Shown: positions 43,378 through 52,043 of the stretch, piece by piece
How positions within the stretch are numbered: position 1 is the first letter of the stretch
Layout of the letters: every line of letters begins with the position of its first letter
Assembly: GCA_041690495.1 (NCBI GenBank)
Contig: JAWLHE010000005.1
Coordinates: forward strand, 62,001 to 126,000
DNA: 64,000 bases
Reading direction: 5' to 3'
DNA from: DATAAP01 sp041690495
GTDB taxonomy: Bacteria > Pseudomonadota > Alphaproteobacteria > CACIAM-22H2
Made by a program: the position numbers and the translations under genes
Notes under the pieces: model-generated
What the model was told of the DNA's origin: nothing
The model's database searches: none
What the model saw: the letters and a program-made list of their open reading frames with translations, nothing else

Positions 43378-44265
43378 TCAGCGTGGCGCCGAATGGCGCA
43401 GCATCACGCCTGCACCATGCCAGAGTGCGCGCAGGATGCTGATCTGTTCCGCCCGCCTCGACGCGCTCGTCCGCGGCGATATCACTTCCAGGAGCCGCTC
43501 GATCAATTCTCCGCACGCCATCCGGGCGATCCGCCAGTCGGATCGACGGATGTAATCGGCGTAAAAGCCGCCGCGGCCCGTGGCGTAAGACTTCCGCAGT
43601 GCGGCCAGGACCGCAGGATCGCGGCGACCGTGGTGATGATAGACGACGACCTCCGGAGCATACAGCACTGCGCCGCCGAGCCGGACGATCCGATAGCAGA
43701 ACTCGGTATCCTCATTACTCGGCAGGATGCCCGACCCCGAGCCGTACCGCGGATCGAAGCCGCCTGCGCGCTCGTACGCCGAGCGCCGGAACGCGAGATT
43801 GCACCCGATCAGGTGGTGGAATACAGCCGGATCCCCGCTGAGATCGCGGCGCTCGCGACTCGTCCGGATCGTCATCGGCGCATCGGCCGGATCGAACAAT
43901 TCGACCCGACCACCCAGCAGCAAAAGCCGTTCATCGCGGGCGAACTCCCCTGCGATCGAGGCCAGCCAGGATTCATCGACAACGCAATCATCGTCGACGC
44001 AGGCGATGATGTCGCCCGCCGCCTCGGCCACGCCTCGATTGCGCCCATATGCGATGCCCTGAATGCCTTCGAAGGCGTAGCGTACCGGGAACGCCGCGCC
44101 TTCGGCGAAGCGCAGCACCACATCGCGCGTCGCGTCGGTTGAGTTGTTGTCAACGAGCACAACCTCCCAGTCGACCCCGACCGGCGGGTGCATGCGGGCA
44201 ATGCTGGCGAGCAGATTCTCGAGCCGGTCCGCGCGATTGTAGGTCGTAACGACGATGCTGATCAT
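43378..44265 (-). CDS. Family 2 glycosyltransferase
   Basis: A 295-residue GT2 enzyme. The start is MISIVVTTYNRADRLENLL. The nucleotide-sugar-binding region is EVVLVDNNSTDATRDVV, and the DXD-like site is in IIACVDDDCVVDESWL. The acceptor-side acidic block is GILPSNEDTEFCYRI (the ED of the catalytic base). It transfers a sugar to a surface polysaccharide, lipid or protein. No other polysaccharide genes are near, so the product is unknown. No membrane helix is seen, so it would be cytoplasmic. Confidence 0.9.
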   Translation of the reverse strand: MISIVVTTYNRADRLENLLASIARMHPPVGVDWEVVLVDNNSTDATRDVVLRFAEGAAFPVRYAFEGIQGIAYGRNRGVAEAAGDIIACVDDDCVVDESWLASIAGEFARDERLLLLGGRVELFDPADAPMTIRTSRERRDLSGDPAVFHHLIGCNLAFRRSAYERAGGFDPRYGSGSGILPSNEDTEFCYRIVRLGGAVLYAPEVVVYHHHGRRDPAVLAALRKSYATGRGGFYADYIRRSDWRIARMACGELIERLLEVISPRTSASRRAEQISILRALWHGAGVMLRHSAPR

Positions 44266-44468
44266 GACCGGCGCAAAGGAAAGAGAAGACCCGGCTGATC
44301 GTCGTTCCTCGGCGCATGCAGGAGCTGCGGACCAGAAGACCGATCACCGAGTCGGCAACTTCCATGGTAGCCCGCAATCCGGCACGCTCAAGCCTTTGGT
44401 GCCTGGTGACAGGTGCGTGTCGTGCGATGTCCACGAAGCGAACGACCGCGATGCGCGCTCGTTGCACC

Positions 44469-44633
44469 CTATTTCGGAGCGACCTGCACCGGCGCAACCG
44501 GCGCCGTCTGGTAGAACGAAGCCAGCCAGCCATGCTGCAGCCACGCGAGCGCCTCGCGCGCAACCATGTTCACATCCAGCGCGTAATTGAACCCCCAACC
44601 GATCAAGAACACCACGAGGTATCTTGCGATCAT
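44469..44633 (-). CDS. Very small membrane protein (tentative)
   Basis: A 54-residue frame with one hydrophobic helix (IARYLVVFLIGWGFNYAL) and an amphipathic tail ending in a proline-rich APVAPVQVAP. CGGAGGT stands eight bases before the ATG at 44633. No family is recognised. Confidence 0.45.
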   Translation of the reverse strand: MIARYLVVFLIGWGFNYALDVNMVAREALAWLQHGWLASFYQTAPVAPVQVAPK

Positions 44634-44991
44634 CTCATGGACCTCCGAGAGGGCATCATTCAATTACGTTGGCCGTTTACATTCAATACTTATAAATTTA
44701 TCCAAGACGCCTGAGAATTATCGCGACGATTGCATAGTCTCCAGCGCTTCACGCGAGTCCCGTCCTGGCGGGAAGTTCGATCGACGCGCCGGCATCTTCG
44801 GTGGTGCTCCGGAACCGCGCCGCCTCAATCCCGCCGCATTAGCAGCTTCCCGCGGTCACGCGCGAAGCCGCGATCGTTCGAGAGTGTCACAATTTTGTCC
44901 TGTGAATCACAGTGTTGTCGCCGACGGAACAACCTACGACTGCTAGTGTTCGAGACATTGAACGCGCCTAGGTTATGGTCCGGAGAGCTGG
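44634..44991. other. Non-coding, locally AT-rich gap
   Basis: A 358-bp region without a convincing gene. Its left part is unusually AT-rich for this genome (TTACATTCAATACTTATAAA near 44680). Its right end carries the EcfG-like promoter at 44926-44950. Confidence 0.5.
44926..44950 (+). promoter_or_regulatory. Putative EcfG-type promoter for the small gene at 44992
   Basis: GGAAC at 44926-44930 and GTT at 44948-44950 are 17 bases apart, the spacing of the general stress sigma factor promoters. The base before GTT is T rather than the usual C. The gene's ATG lies 41 bp further on. Confidence 0.45.
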
Positions 44992-45210
44992 ATGCCCATC
45001 ATGCACGATGATCAGATCGATTTCGAACGGGTCGTGAGCGACCCCGAGTACCGCCGCGACGTCATTCTCTACCTCAACGAACGGACGGATGCGGGCGATC
45101 GACCGCATGCACTCACGCGAACAGCATCCGTGCATAGCCAGCCAAACGCCTCGGGACCGCGCCGAAAATTCCAGCAGCCGGCCAACGTGGCACTGCGGAA
45201 AATCGGGTAG
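44992..45210 (+). CDS. Small hypothetical protein, possibly under general stress control
   Basis: A 72-residue soluble protein. The N-terminal half (DDQIDFERVVSDPEYRRDVI, then LYLNER) resembles short conserved alphaproteobacterial proteins with the pattern DPEYRRxVIxxLN. The C-terminal half is basic and low in complexity. No function is known. An EcfG-like promoter is placed well for it and it converges on the sensor kinase gene. Confidence 0.55.
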   Translation: MPIMHDDQIDFERVVSDPEYRRDVILYLNERTDAGDRPHALTRTASVHSQPNASGPRRKFQQPANVALRKIG

Positions 45211-45243
45211 CCGCCGCCGATCCCCTACCCCCATCCGCCCTCG

Positions 45244-47019
45244 TCAAGCGCCGCTCGTCCGCTCTTGCGCGGGATCGAACGAAGAGCCGCTGCCCGGGCT
45301 CCCGGAGCGAGCGACCGGTGTGTCGATCACCAGGCGCACGGTCGTACCGTTGTTGATCTCGTAACTGAGATCAGCGTCGATCTGCTCGGCAAGAACGTGC
45401 AGTAGCTTGAGACCGAGCGACCGCTCCTGTGTCTCCTTCCAGTCGGGCGGCATGCCGACGCCGTCGTCGGAGACGCGGATCGATGTCTTGCCGCGCGTCT
45501 GTGATACTTCGACCTCGATCGTGCCGCTCCGCCCGTCGCGAAAGGCATGTTTGAACGCATTGGTGACCGCTTCGGTGACGATCAAGGCCAGAGGAATGGT
45601 CGTTTGCAGATCGAAATGCAGCGGCACGGACCGGATGTTCAGACGTACCTGGTTGCCGCGCCCGAAAAAGACCAGCAGCCGGCTGGCGAGCACGCGCAGG
45701 TATTCGTCGAAATCGATCTCGGCCACATTGGGGGACCGGTAGAGGAGTTCGTGCACCAGCCCCATCGCGCGCACCTGGTTCAGGCAATCCGTGAAACTCC
45801 GCTGCACCTCGACGCTGGCGAACTTGTTCGCGTAGAGGTTCAGCAGACTCGAGATGATTTGCAGATTGTTCTTGACCCGATGATGGACCTCGCGGAACAG
45901 CACGTCTTTTTCCGCCAATAGTTGGCGCAGCCCCTCGGCCGAGCGCTCGACTTCCGACGTGCGTTCATGCACCCGCTGTTCCAGTGTCTGATTGAGGGCC
46001 TGGAGCTTCGCGCGGGCAACCTCCTCTCGCCGTGCCCGCGACATTGCGACGGCAACGAGCAGAAGGAGCGCCAGCAACGCAGCGCCGGCGAAAATAGCCT
46101 GTTGCAGCGTCCCTTGCAGCCAATGCTGGAATATGTCGGGGCGCGGAATCCCGACACTGATATAGAATGGAAACCCCTTGATCCGCTGGTACGATTCCAG
46201 CGATTCCGGCCCGCCCGCCGCGGCACGGGCATGAAAGATGGTCCCGGACTCGCCCAGGGCAATGCGCTCTGCCCGATCCGGCCACTTCTCCAGCGACAAG
46301 GCTCTATCGGCCTCGACCTCCGGGTAACGGATCACGACCGCAAGGTCTGCACGAAACAGATCGATCTCGATCGGATAATCGACGCTGATCGAGCGATAGA
46401 ACGTCAGGAAATAGTTCGGATCGAGGACGACCAGGGCGGCGCCGGCAAACCGCCCGGCGCTGTCCTCGATCCGCCGCGAGAGGACGATATTGGTTTCGTC
46501 GACCGCCCGGCTTTGCAGGAGCCGGCTTATGTACAGGCCGGCATCGGCGTTGCGCTGAACCCGGAAATGCTCGCGATCCGCCACGTTGATATCCGGCGTG
46601 GGAAACCCGCGGGTCGTAAGCCGGGCCTTGCCGGATCCGTCGATCAGCCACACTGCCGATATAAAGTCGATTCCCCTGCTGACGCGCAGCAGCCATGACT
46701 GCGCTGCCGCCGATCGCTCGACCTCGTCCCAGTCGCGATCGGCGATCAGCAGTGCCGCCTGATTGGCGACGAGATTGCTCGCGTCAAACAGGCGGCCGGC
46801 ATGCTCGGCCAGCAGGTCGGCGAGGTTGACCGTCAGCCGCTCGGCCTCCGCCTGGGTGGCGTGCCAGCGGCCAACGGCCAAGCTTCCGAACAGAATCACC
46901 CCGATGAGGATCAGGCCGCCGCCAAGCAGTGCAATCAGACGACGCGGTGACCAAAGCGGCTGTTGCGCCTTCGCGCCATCGAACTGCCGATCAGTGGCAT
47001 TCTCGCGAGCCGGGATCAT
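45244..47019 (-). CDS. HisKA_2 family sensor histidine kinase with periplasmic PAS-like (Cache) sensor
   Basis: A 591-residue membrane kinase. A first helix (LIALLGGGLILIGVILFGSL, about 28-49) and a second (about 303-326) enclose a periplasmic Cache/PDC-like region (VADREHFRVQ, VVLDPNYFLTFYRS). After a coiled coil, the HisKA_2 block FREVHHRVKNNLQIISSLL holds the phosphorylated histidine, and the ATPase domain has TEAVTNAFKHAF and RVSDDGVGMP. HisKA_2 and HWE kinases feed PhyR and the EcfG stress response in many Alphaproteobacteria. The presence of EcfG-type promoters on both sides supports that link, but phyR and ecfG are not in this window. Confidence 0.9.
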   Translation of the reverse strand: MIPARENATDRQFDGAKAQQPLWSPRRLIALLGGGLILIGVILFGSLAVGRWHATQAEAERLTVNLADLLAEHAGRLFDASNLVANQAALLIADRDWDEVERSAAAQSWLLRVSRGIDFISAVWLIDGSGKARLTTRGFPTPDINVADREHFRVQRNADAGLYISRLLQSRAVDETNIVLSRRIEDSAGRFAGAALVVLDPNYFLTFYRSISVDYPIEIDLFRADLAVVIRYPEVEADRALSLEKWPDRAERIALGESGTIFHARAAAGGPESLESYQRIKGFPFYISVGIPRPDIFQHWLQGTLQQAIFAGAALLALLLLVAVAMSRARREEVARAKLQALNQTLEQRVHERTSEVERSAEGLRQLLAEKDVLFREVHHRVKNNLQIISSLLNLYANKFASVEVQRSFTDCLNQVRAMGLVHELLYRSPNVAEIDFDEYLRVLASRLLVFFGRGNQVRLNIRSVPLHFDLQTTIPLALIVTEAVTNAFKHAFRDGRSGTIEVEVSQTRGKTSIRVSDDGVGMPPDWKETQERSLGLKLLHVLAEQIDADLSYEINNGTTVRLVIDTPVARSGSPGSGSSFDPAQERTSGA

Positions 47020-47146
47020 CTCAATCCGTCAGCTGGCCCAACGTGGTGTCCGGCCGGGGCACTGCCCGGACTATGGACCGTCTCCTGGCCCCCCGCCCGT
47101 CCAATCGCCGCCGCGGTGGACAGTACCGGGGTCGCTCCGCCCCGAG

Positions 47147-47473
47147 TCAAGGCGCCGACAGGTATGCCGCTGCCAGGCCGAGCACCCCCAGCGCGGCGAA
47201 TCCCGCCCCCATCAGCCAAGCGGACGTATAGCCCGGGATCTGTCCCTGTCCGCGCCCCGGAATTGTGTGATCCGCGCGCGGCACATCGGATACATGTTGT
47301 CTTTGCTGCATCTCCGTGGATGCCTCCGAGGGCGCCGCCAAAGTGGGCTGCCCGGACGCTTCGGCGTCCGCATGGACGGGCGCGGCGGCCGGATCGGGCG
47401 CCGCGACCTTGTCGTGGGTCTGTCCCGTATCGACCGCATGCCGATACCGGCCGCCTTCCGGCTTGTCCTGCAT
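47147..47473 (-). CDS. Small hypothetical protein with C-terminal membrane helix
   Basis: A 108-residue protein. The first 75 residues are polar and likely disordered (TGQTHDKVAAPDPAAAPV), and the end is a single membrane helix (AWLMGAGFAALGVLGLAAAY). AGGAGG lies six bases before the ATG. It is divergent from the stress-type gene at 47593. Unknown function. Confidence 0.55.
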   Translation of the reverse strand: MQDKPEGGRYRHAVDTGQTHDKVAAPDPAAAPVHADAEASGQPTLAAPSEASTEMQQRQHVSDVPRADHTIPGRGQGQIPGYTSAWLMGAGFAALGVLGLAAAYLSAP

Positions 47474-47538
47474 CGCCGCCTCCTGGCCAGTCGTGCCGCT
47501 TCAGGCAGATTCAACCCGCGAGAGCCGTCTGCGGGTCC

Positions 47539-47563
47539 GGAACCCGACCGGCCAAGGCGCGTT
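47539..47563 (+). promoter_or_regulatory. Putative EcfG-type promoter for the gene at 47593
   Basis: GGAAC (47539-47543), 16 bases, then CGTT (47560-47563): an exact match to the alphaproteobacterial general stress promoter consensus. It lies 30 bp before the GTG start, which has its own GGAGGA. Confidence 0.6.
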
Positions 47564-47592
47564 TCTCCTTAGCTATAACGAGGAGGAGGATC

Positions 47593-47934
47593 GTGGCGCA
47601 GAGCACCATGACTTCACGCGCCGAAAAACCGTTCGAGGGGTCGCCTTGGGTCGTCCCGGGCATCTTGCTCGGCGCCTTTGTTCTGACGCGGCTCCCGTTC
47701 AGCATGCTGACCGGCCTGGCGCTTGGCTTTGCTGCAGGCTGGTCTTTGCATGCCGATCGGCGCGATGGAAGCACAGGCTCCTCGGGTCACGAATGGATTT
47801 CCCGGCACGAGCCGGGCGCGGCAGGCAGGCTGCCCGATGACGAGAAAGTCGACGAGATGTCGGAGGAATCGTTCCCAGCCAGCGATCCGCCGGCCTACAC
47901 CGCGACCCGGACAGGCAAACCGCGAAAAGGCTAG
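47593..47934 (+). CDS. Small stress-type membrane protein with acidic SxESFPASDPPA tail
   Basis: A 113-residue protein. One or two hydrophobic segments (WVVPGILLGAFVLTRLPF, then LTGLALGFAAGW) are followed by an acidic tail with DEMSEESFPASDPPA. This tail is shared by many small alphaproteobacterial proteins induced in the general stress response; their function is unknown. The start is GTG at 47593 after GGAGGA. The exact EcfG-type promoter just upstream agrees with such regulation. Confidence 0.68.
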   Translation: MAQSTMTSRAEKPFEGSPWVVPGILLGAFVLTRLPFSMLTGLALGFAAGWSLHADRRDGSTGSSGHEWISRHEPGAAGRLPDDEKVDEMSEESFPASDPPAYTATRTGKPRKG

Positions 47935-47943
47935 CCCCCGGCG

Positions 47944-49734
47944 CTACGCCGCAGCTGCATAAGCTGGTGCCGCGTCCTCGATACAGAGCTGCACCCGCCT
48001 TTCGCCGCGCCATTCGTCGGCGCGCAATGTCCCGGCGAGGTGGAGGCTGGCGCCGCCGCTGTTGAGGAGGGCCTGTCCGAGGCCCGTTCCCACCACACGA
48101 AATGCAATCGCGCCGAGACGGCCGCCGCGCTGGTCGCCCAGGATGCATCGTACATGCTTGGTCCCGACGACGTCGGCGCGCACGATTCGCACGTCGGTGA
48201 AGGCGAACCGTGGCTCGGGGTTGCCTACGCCGAACGGCCCCACCCGCTCCAACATCGTGATCAACTCGTCTGATACGGCTCCCAGGGCGAGCGCGCCGTC
48301 GAGCGACATGCGGGGCGCCAGCCGGGACGAGGCGGCATGGCCGGCAATCCGCTCGGCCAGAAAGGCCGCCAGCGCAGGAATTTCGTTGCGCGCAACGGTA
48401 AATCCGGCTGCCTGCGAGTGACCGCCGCCGTTGATCAGCAAACCGGCCTGCCGTGCGGCAATGATCGCGGCACCGAGATCGAATCCGTTGGCCGAGCGCC
48501 CCGATCCCTTGCCGACATCGCCGTCGAGCGCCACGACGCAGGCTGGCCGCCCGTAGTGCTCGCGCAGCCGCCCCGCGACGATACCGATCACCCCGGGGTG
48601 CCACCCCTCGCCGGCCGCGAAAGCCAATCCGCCTTTGCCGCCGTCTCCGCTGACCTGAGCATGGGCGGCCTCGAGCACGGCAGCCTCGATCGCTTGGCGC
48701 TCCCGATTGAGCTCGTCGAGCTTCGTCGCGAGGGCGCGCGCCTCGTGTGGATCGTCGGTGATCAGCAGCCGTGCTCCCAGATCGGCAGCACCAACGCGGC
48801 CGCCGGCATTGACCCGGGGTCCGAGCAGAAATCCCAGGTGATAGGTGCCACATCGTTCATTGAGTCGCGCGACGTCGGCCAGCGCGGCCCGGCCGGCCTT
48901 GCCGCGCTGCGCAACGACCCGGAGGCCCTGACGGACCAGGACCCTGTTGAGCCCGGTCAGAGGCACGACGTCGCACACGGTTCCAAGCGCCACCAGGTCC
49001 AGCAGGGCAAGCAGGTCCGGCTCCGCGCGATCGGCATACCAGCCTTCCTCGCGCAGGTCGCGATTGATCGCGACCGCAAGAAGAAATGTGACACCCACCG
49101 CGGCAAGCTGGCGATGCGGGCTGGTTTCGTCGATCCGGTTCGGGTTGACCACGGCGAAAGCGTCGGGAAGCTTCGGCTCGGCGGCATGGTGATCGATGAC
49201 GATGACATCGATCCCCGCCGCCGCTGCCTGTGCCAGCGGCGCGTGCGCGGTCGTCCCGCAATCGACGGTCACGATCACGGCGGCACCTTCCTCCCTCAAC
49301 CTGAGCAGTGCCGGCGCATTCGGTCCATAACCTTCCCTGATGCGGTCCGGAATGTAGACCCGTACACGGCCTCCCGCCTGTGTCAGAAATCGGTGCAGCA
49401 GCGCCGATGAGGTCGCGCCGTCGACGTCATAATCGCCGAATACCGCAACCGTCTCGCCTGCGGCGACGGCGCGCGCGATCCGCGCGGCTGCCTTCGCCAT
49501 ATCCTTGAGGTGCAATGGGTCGGGAAGCTGGTCGCGGAGTTTGGGTTCCAGAAACTGCGGCGCCGCGGCGGCATCGACGCCGCGCCCGGCGAGGACGCGG
49601 GCGACGATCTCCGGTATGCCAAGCTGCTGCGCCATCTGCAGCGCCACGCGCTCGTCACCCGTCCGCAGCAGCCACCGCTTGCCGCCGAGGGACCGCTCGA
49701 TTCCGAGAAAGGCCTCGCTTCGCGACTCCGCCAT
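47944..49734 (-). CDS. recJ: Single-stranded-DNA-specific exonuclease RecJ
   Basis: A 596-residue 5'-3' exonuclease used in recombination and mismatch repair. The DHH phosphoesterase motifs are VFGDYDVDGATSS (near residue 100), VTVDCGTTA, VIDHH and NPNRID. The DHHA1 region includes KGSGRSANGFDLGAAI and NGGGHSQAAGFT. The start ATG overlaps the glpX stop by one base (TGATG), so the two are translationally coupled. The order hom-glpX-recJ is a frequent alphaproteobacterial arrangement. Confidence 0.95.
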   Translation of the reverse strand: MAESRSEAFLGIERSLGGKRWLLRTGDERVALQMAQQLGIPEIVARVLAGRGVDAAAAPQFLEPKLRDQLPDPLHLKDMAKAAARIARAVAAGETVAVFGDYDVDGATSSALLHRFLTQAGGRVRVYIPDRIREGYGPNAPALLRLREEGAAVIVTVDCGTTAHAPLAQAAAAGIDVIVIDHHAAEPKLPDAFAVVNPNRIDETSPHRQLAAVGVTFLLAVAINRDLREEGWYADRAEPDLLALLDLVALGTVCDVVPLTGLNRVLVRQGLRVVAQRGKAGRAALADVARLNERCGTYHLGFLLGPRVNAGGRVGAADLGARLLITDDPHEARALATKLDELNRERQAIEAAVLEAAHAQVSGDGGKGGLAFAAGEGWHPGVIGIVAGRLREHYGRPACVVALDGDVGKGSGRSANGFDLGAAIIAARQAGLLINGGGHSQAAGFTVARNEIPALAAFLAERIAGHAASSRLAPRMSLDGALALGAVSDELITMLERVGPFGVGNPEPRFAFTDVRIVRADVVGTKHVRCILGDQRGGRLGAIAFRVVGTGLGQALLNSGGASLHLAGTLRADEWRGERRVQLCIEDAAPAYAAAA

Positions 49735-50720
49735 CAACTGTGATCGTAGAACGGTTTGATGGTGAAGTTGTGGGACGCTTCGATCGTGCGGACCGTCCCC
49801 GTCTTCGAGCGCATGATAATGGAATGTGTGGTCGCAGCGTCGCGGGAGCGGCGCACGCCGCGCAGCATCGAGCCGTCGGTCACGCCGGTCGCCGCAAACA
49901 TCACCTCGCCCTTGGCGAGGTCGAGCATGCTGTATATCCGGTTCAGATCCTTGATGCCCATGCGGGTTGCCCGCTGCCGCTCGTCGTCGTTGCGGAAGAT
50001 GAGCTTGCCTTGCATCTGGCCGCCAATGCAGCGCAGCGCCGCGGCAGCCAACACCCCTTCCGGCGCGCCGCCCGACCCCATGTAGATATCGACCCCGCTG
50101 TCGCGCACCGACGTCGCAATGACCCCGGAAACATCGCCGTCGGAGATCAGCATGATTCGGGCACCTGCCTCACGGACCTTGGCGATCAGCTCGGCATGGC
50201 GGGGGCGATCGAGGATGCAGACCACCAGGTCGGCGATGTCCGTCTTCTTCGCTTGGGCAAGATTTTTCAGATTGGTCTTCGGCTCGGCCGAGATATCGAC
50301 CACGCCTTCGGGCAGGCCGCCGCCCACGGCGATCTTCTCCATATAGACATCAGGCGCATTGAGAAAGCCGCCCTTCTCCGCCATGGCGACCACCGCCAGC
50401 GCATTGGGGCCGCCCTTGGCCGTGATCGTCGTGCCTTCAAGAGGATCGAGCGCGATATCGACACGCGGGCCGCTGCCGTTCCCGACCTTCTCGCCGATAT
50501 AGAGCATCGGCGCCTCGTCGCGCTCGCCTTCACCGATAACCACGACGCCGTCGATCGACAGCGAGTTGAGCGCGCGGCGCATCGCGTCGACCGCAGCCTG
50601 GTCGGCCGCCTTCTCGTCGCCACGCCCCATCAACCGCGAGGCCGACAGCGCTGCCGCCTCGGTGACTCGGACTACCTCGAGGGCCAGGTTCCGGTCGAGA
50701 ACGATACTGCGGTCACTCAT
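49734..50720 (-). CDS. glpX: Class II fructose-1,6-bisphosphatase GlpX
   Basis: A 328-residue gluconeogenic enzyme that removes the 1-phosphate of fructose-1,6-bisphosphate with metal ions. Signature blocks are VVVIGEGERDEAPML, DIALDPLEGTTITAKG (metal-binding DPLEGTT), MISDGDVSG-like ISDGDVSGVIA and YMGSGGAPEGVLAAAAL. ATG codons at 50735, 50726 and 50720 are in frame. I chose 50720 because GGGGAG is seven bases upstream and the family starts SDRSIVLDRNLALEV. Lies 30 bp after the hom stop. Confidence 0.93.
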   Translation of the reverse strand: MSDRSIVLDRNLALEVVRVTEAAALSASRLMGRGDEKAADQAAVDAMRRALNSLSIDGVVVIGEGERDEAPMLYIGEKVGNGSGPRVDIALDPLEGTTITAKGGPNALAVVAMAEKGGFLNAPDVYMEKIAVGGGLPEGVVDISAEPKTNLKNLAQAKKTDIADLVVCILDRPRHAELIAKVREAGARIMLISDGDVSGVIATSVRDSGVDIYMGSGGAPEGVLAAAALRCIGGQMQGKLIFRNDDERQRATRMGIKDLNRIYSMLDLAKGEVMFAATGVTDGSMLRGVRRSRDAATTHSIIMRSKTGTVRTIEASHNFTIKPFYDHS

Positions 50721-50750
50721 CGTCATACTCCCCATCCCATCTTCTGATTC

Positions 50751-52043
50751 TCAGAACTGCTCGATGCGGATCATGCGCGGCGGCTGCCGCACGGTGGACA
50801 CCGAGGCGATCCGTTTGAGCGCGCGCACCATCGCCGCCTCCTCGGTCTCGTGCGTGGTCAGCACGACCGGCACCATCTGATTCGGCTGCCGGCCGCGCTG
50901 CAGCATCGACTCGAGCGATACCTGCTCGTCGCGCAGCGCCGCCGTTACGTCGGCGATGACTCCGGGCCGATCCGTAACCATGAGGCGGATGTAGTAGGCA
51001 CCCCGATGACGCTCCATCGGCGAGACCGGAAAGGCTGCAAGCTGGGTCGCGGGCACGCCAAAAGTATACACCCGCCGGCCTGCCGCGAGGTCAAGGAGAT
51101 CGGCAGCCACCGCCGATGCCGTCGGGCCGGCGCCGGCGCCGCGGCCCTCGTAGACCGTGCTGCCAACGAAATCGCCCTCGATGACGACGGCGTTGAAGAC
51201 GTCCTCGACATGAGCGATCGGGGAATCGAGCGGCACCATGCAGGGATGGACCCGCTGCTCGAGCCCATGATCGGTCAACTGGGCGATGCCGAACAGCTTG
51301 ATGCGATAGCCGAGTTCCCCCGCGAAGGTCATGTCGAGGGCATCGATATGCCGGATGCCCTCGACATGGATGCTGTCGAAATTCACCTCCGCGCCGAAGG
51401 CTACGCCGGCGAGGATCGCCAGCTTGTGCGCGGCGTCCACGCCATCGATGTCGAAAGAAGGATCGGCCTCGGCATAGCCCAACCGCTGTGCCTCGTCGAG
51501 CACATCGCCGAAGGCGCGCCCGCTCTCGCGCATCACGGTCAGGATGTAGTTGCAGGTTCCGTTGAGTATGCCGTAAACGCGCGTCACGCGATTGGCGGCG
51601 ACCCCTTCGCGCAACGCCTTGATCACGGGAATGCCGCCGGCGACCGCCGCTTCGTAGGCAAGCGACAGGCCCTTCGCCTCGGCGGCGTGCGCAAGGCTGG
51701 TCCCGTGGACCGCCAGCAATGCCTTGTTGGCGGTAACGACATGTCGTCCCGCACCGATGGCGGCCTCGATCGTCCGCTTGGCCACGCCGTCGCTGCCGCC
51801 GATCAGTTCGACCACGACCTCCGCATCGGCCTTGGCCGCCATCTCGGCCGGATCGCCGAACCAAGCAATGCTGTCGAGCGATACGCCGCGGTCACGATTG
51901 CGGTCGCGCGCACTGACCGCCGTCACGACCAGCTCCCGGCCGCCGCGCTTGGCAAGCAGCGGACCGTTGGCGGCGAGCAGCTTCAGGAGACCGGCCCCGA
52001 CAGTACCAAGGCCGGCCACCGCAATCTTCAGGGGCTTGCTCAC
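50751..52043 (-). CDS. hom: Homoserine dehydrogenase
   Basis: A 430-residue enzyme that reduces aspartate semialdehyde to homoserine, leading to threonine and methionine. The NAD(P) motif is AVAGLGTVGAGLLKLL. The catalytic region shows VTANKALLAVHG, AYEAAVAGGIPVIKALREG and NGTCNYILT. A C-terminal ACT domain (about 345-430, starting MVTDRPGVIADVT-like LMVTDRPGVIAD) allows feedback control, typically by threonine. The start is GTG at 52043, which overlaps the aminotransferase stop by 4 bp. Confidence 0.95.
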   Translation of the reverse strand: MSKPLKIAVAGLGTVGAGLLKLLAANGPLLAKRGGRELVVTAVSARDRNRDRGVSLDSIAWFGDPAEMAAKADAEVVVELIGGSDGVAKRTIEAAIGAGRHVVTANKALLAVHGTSLAHAAEAKGLSLAYEAAVAGGIPVIKALREGVAANRVTRVYGILNGTCNYILTVMRESGRAFGDVLDEAQRLGYAEADPSFDIDGVDAAHKLAILAGVAFGAEVNFDSIHVEGIRHIDALDMTFAGELGYRIKLFGIAQLTDHGLEQRVHPCMVPLDSPIAHVEDVFNAVVIEGDFVGSTVYEGRGAGAGPTASAVAADLLDLAAGRRVYTFGVPATQLAAFPVSPMERHRGAYYIRLMVTDRPGVIADVTAALRDEQVSLESMLQRGRQPNQMVPVVLTTHETEEAAMVRALKRIASVSTVRQPPRMIRIEQF

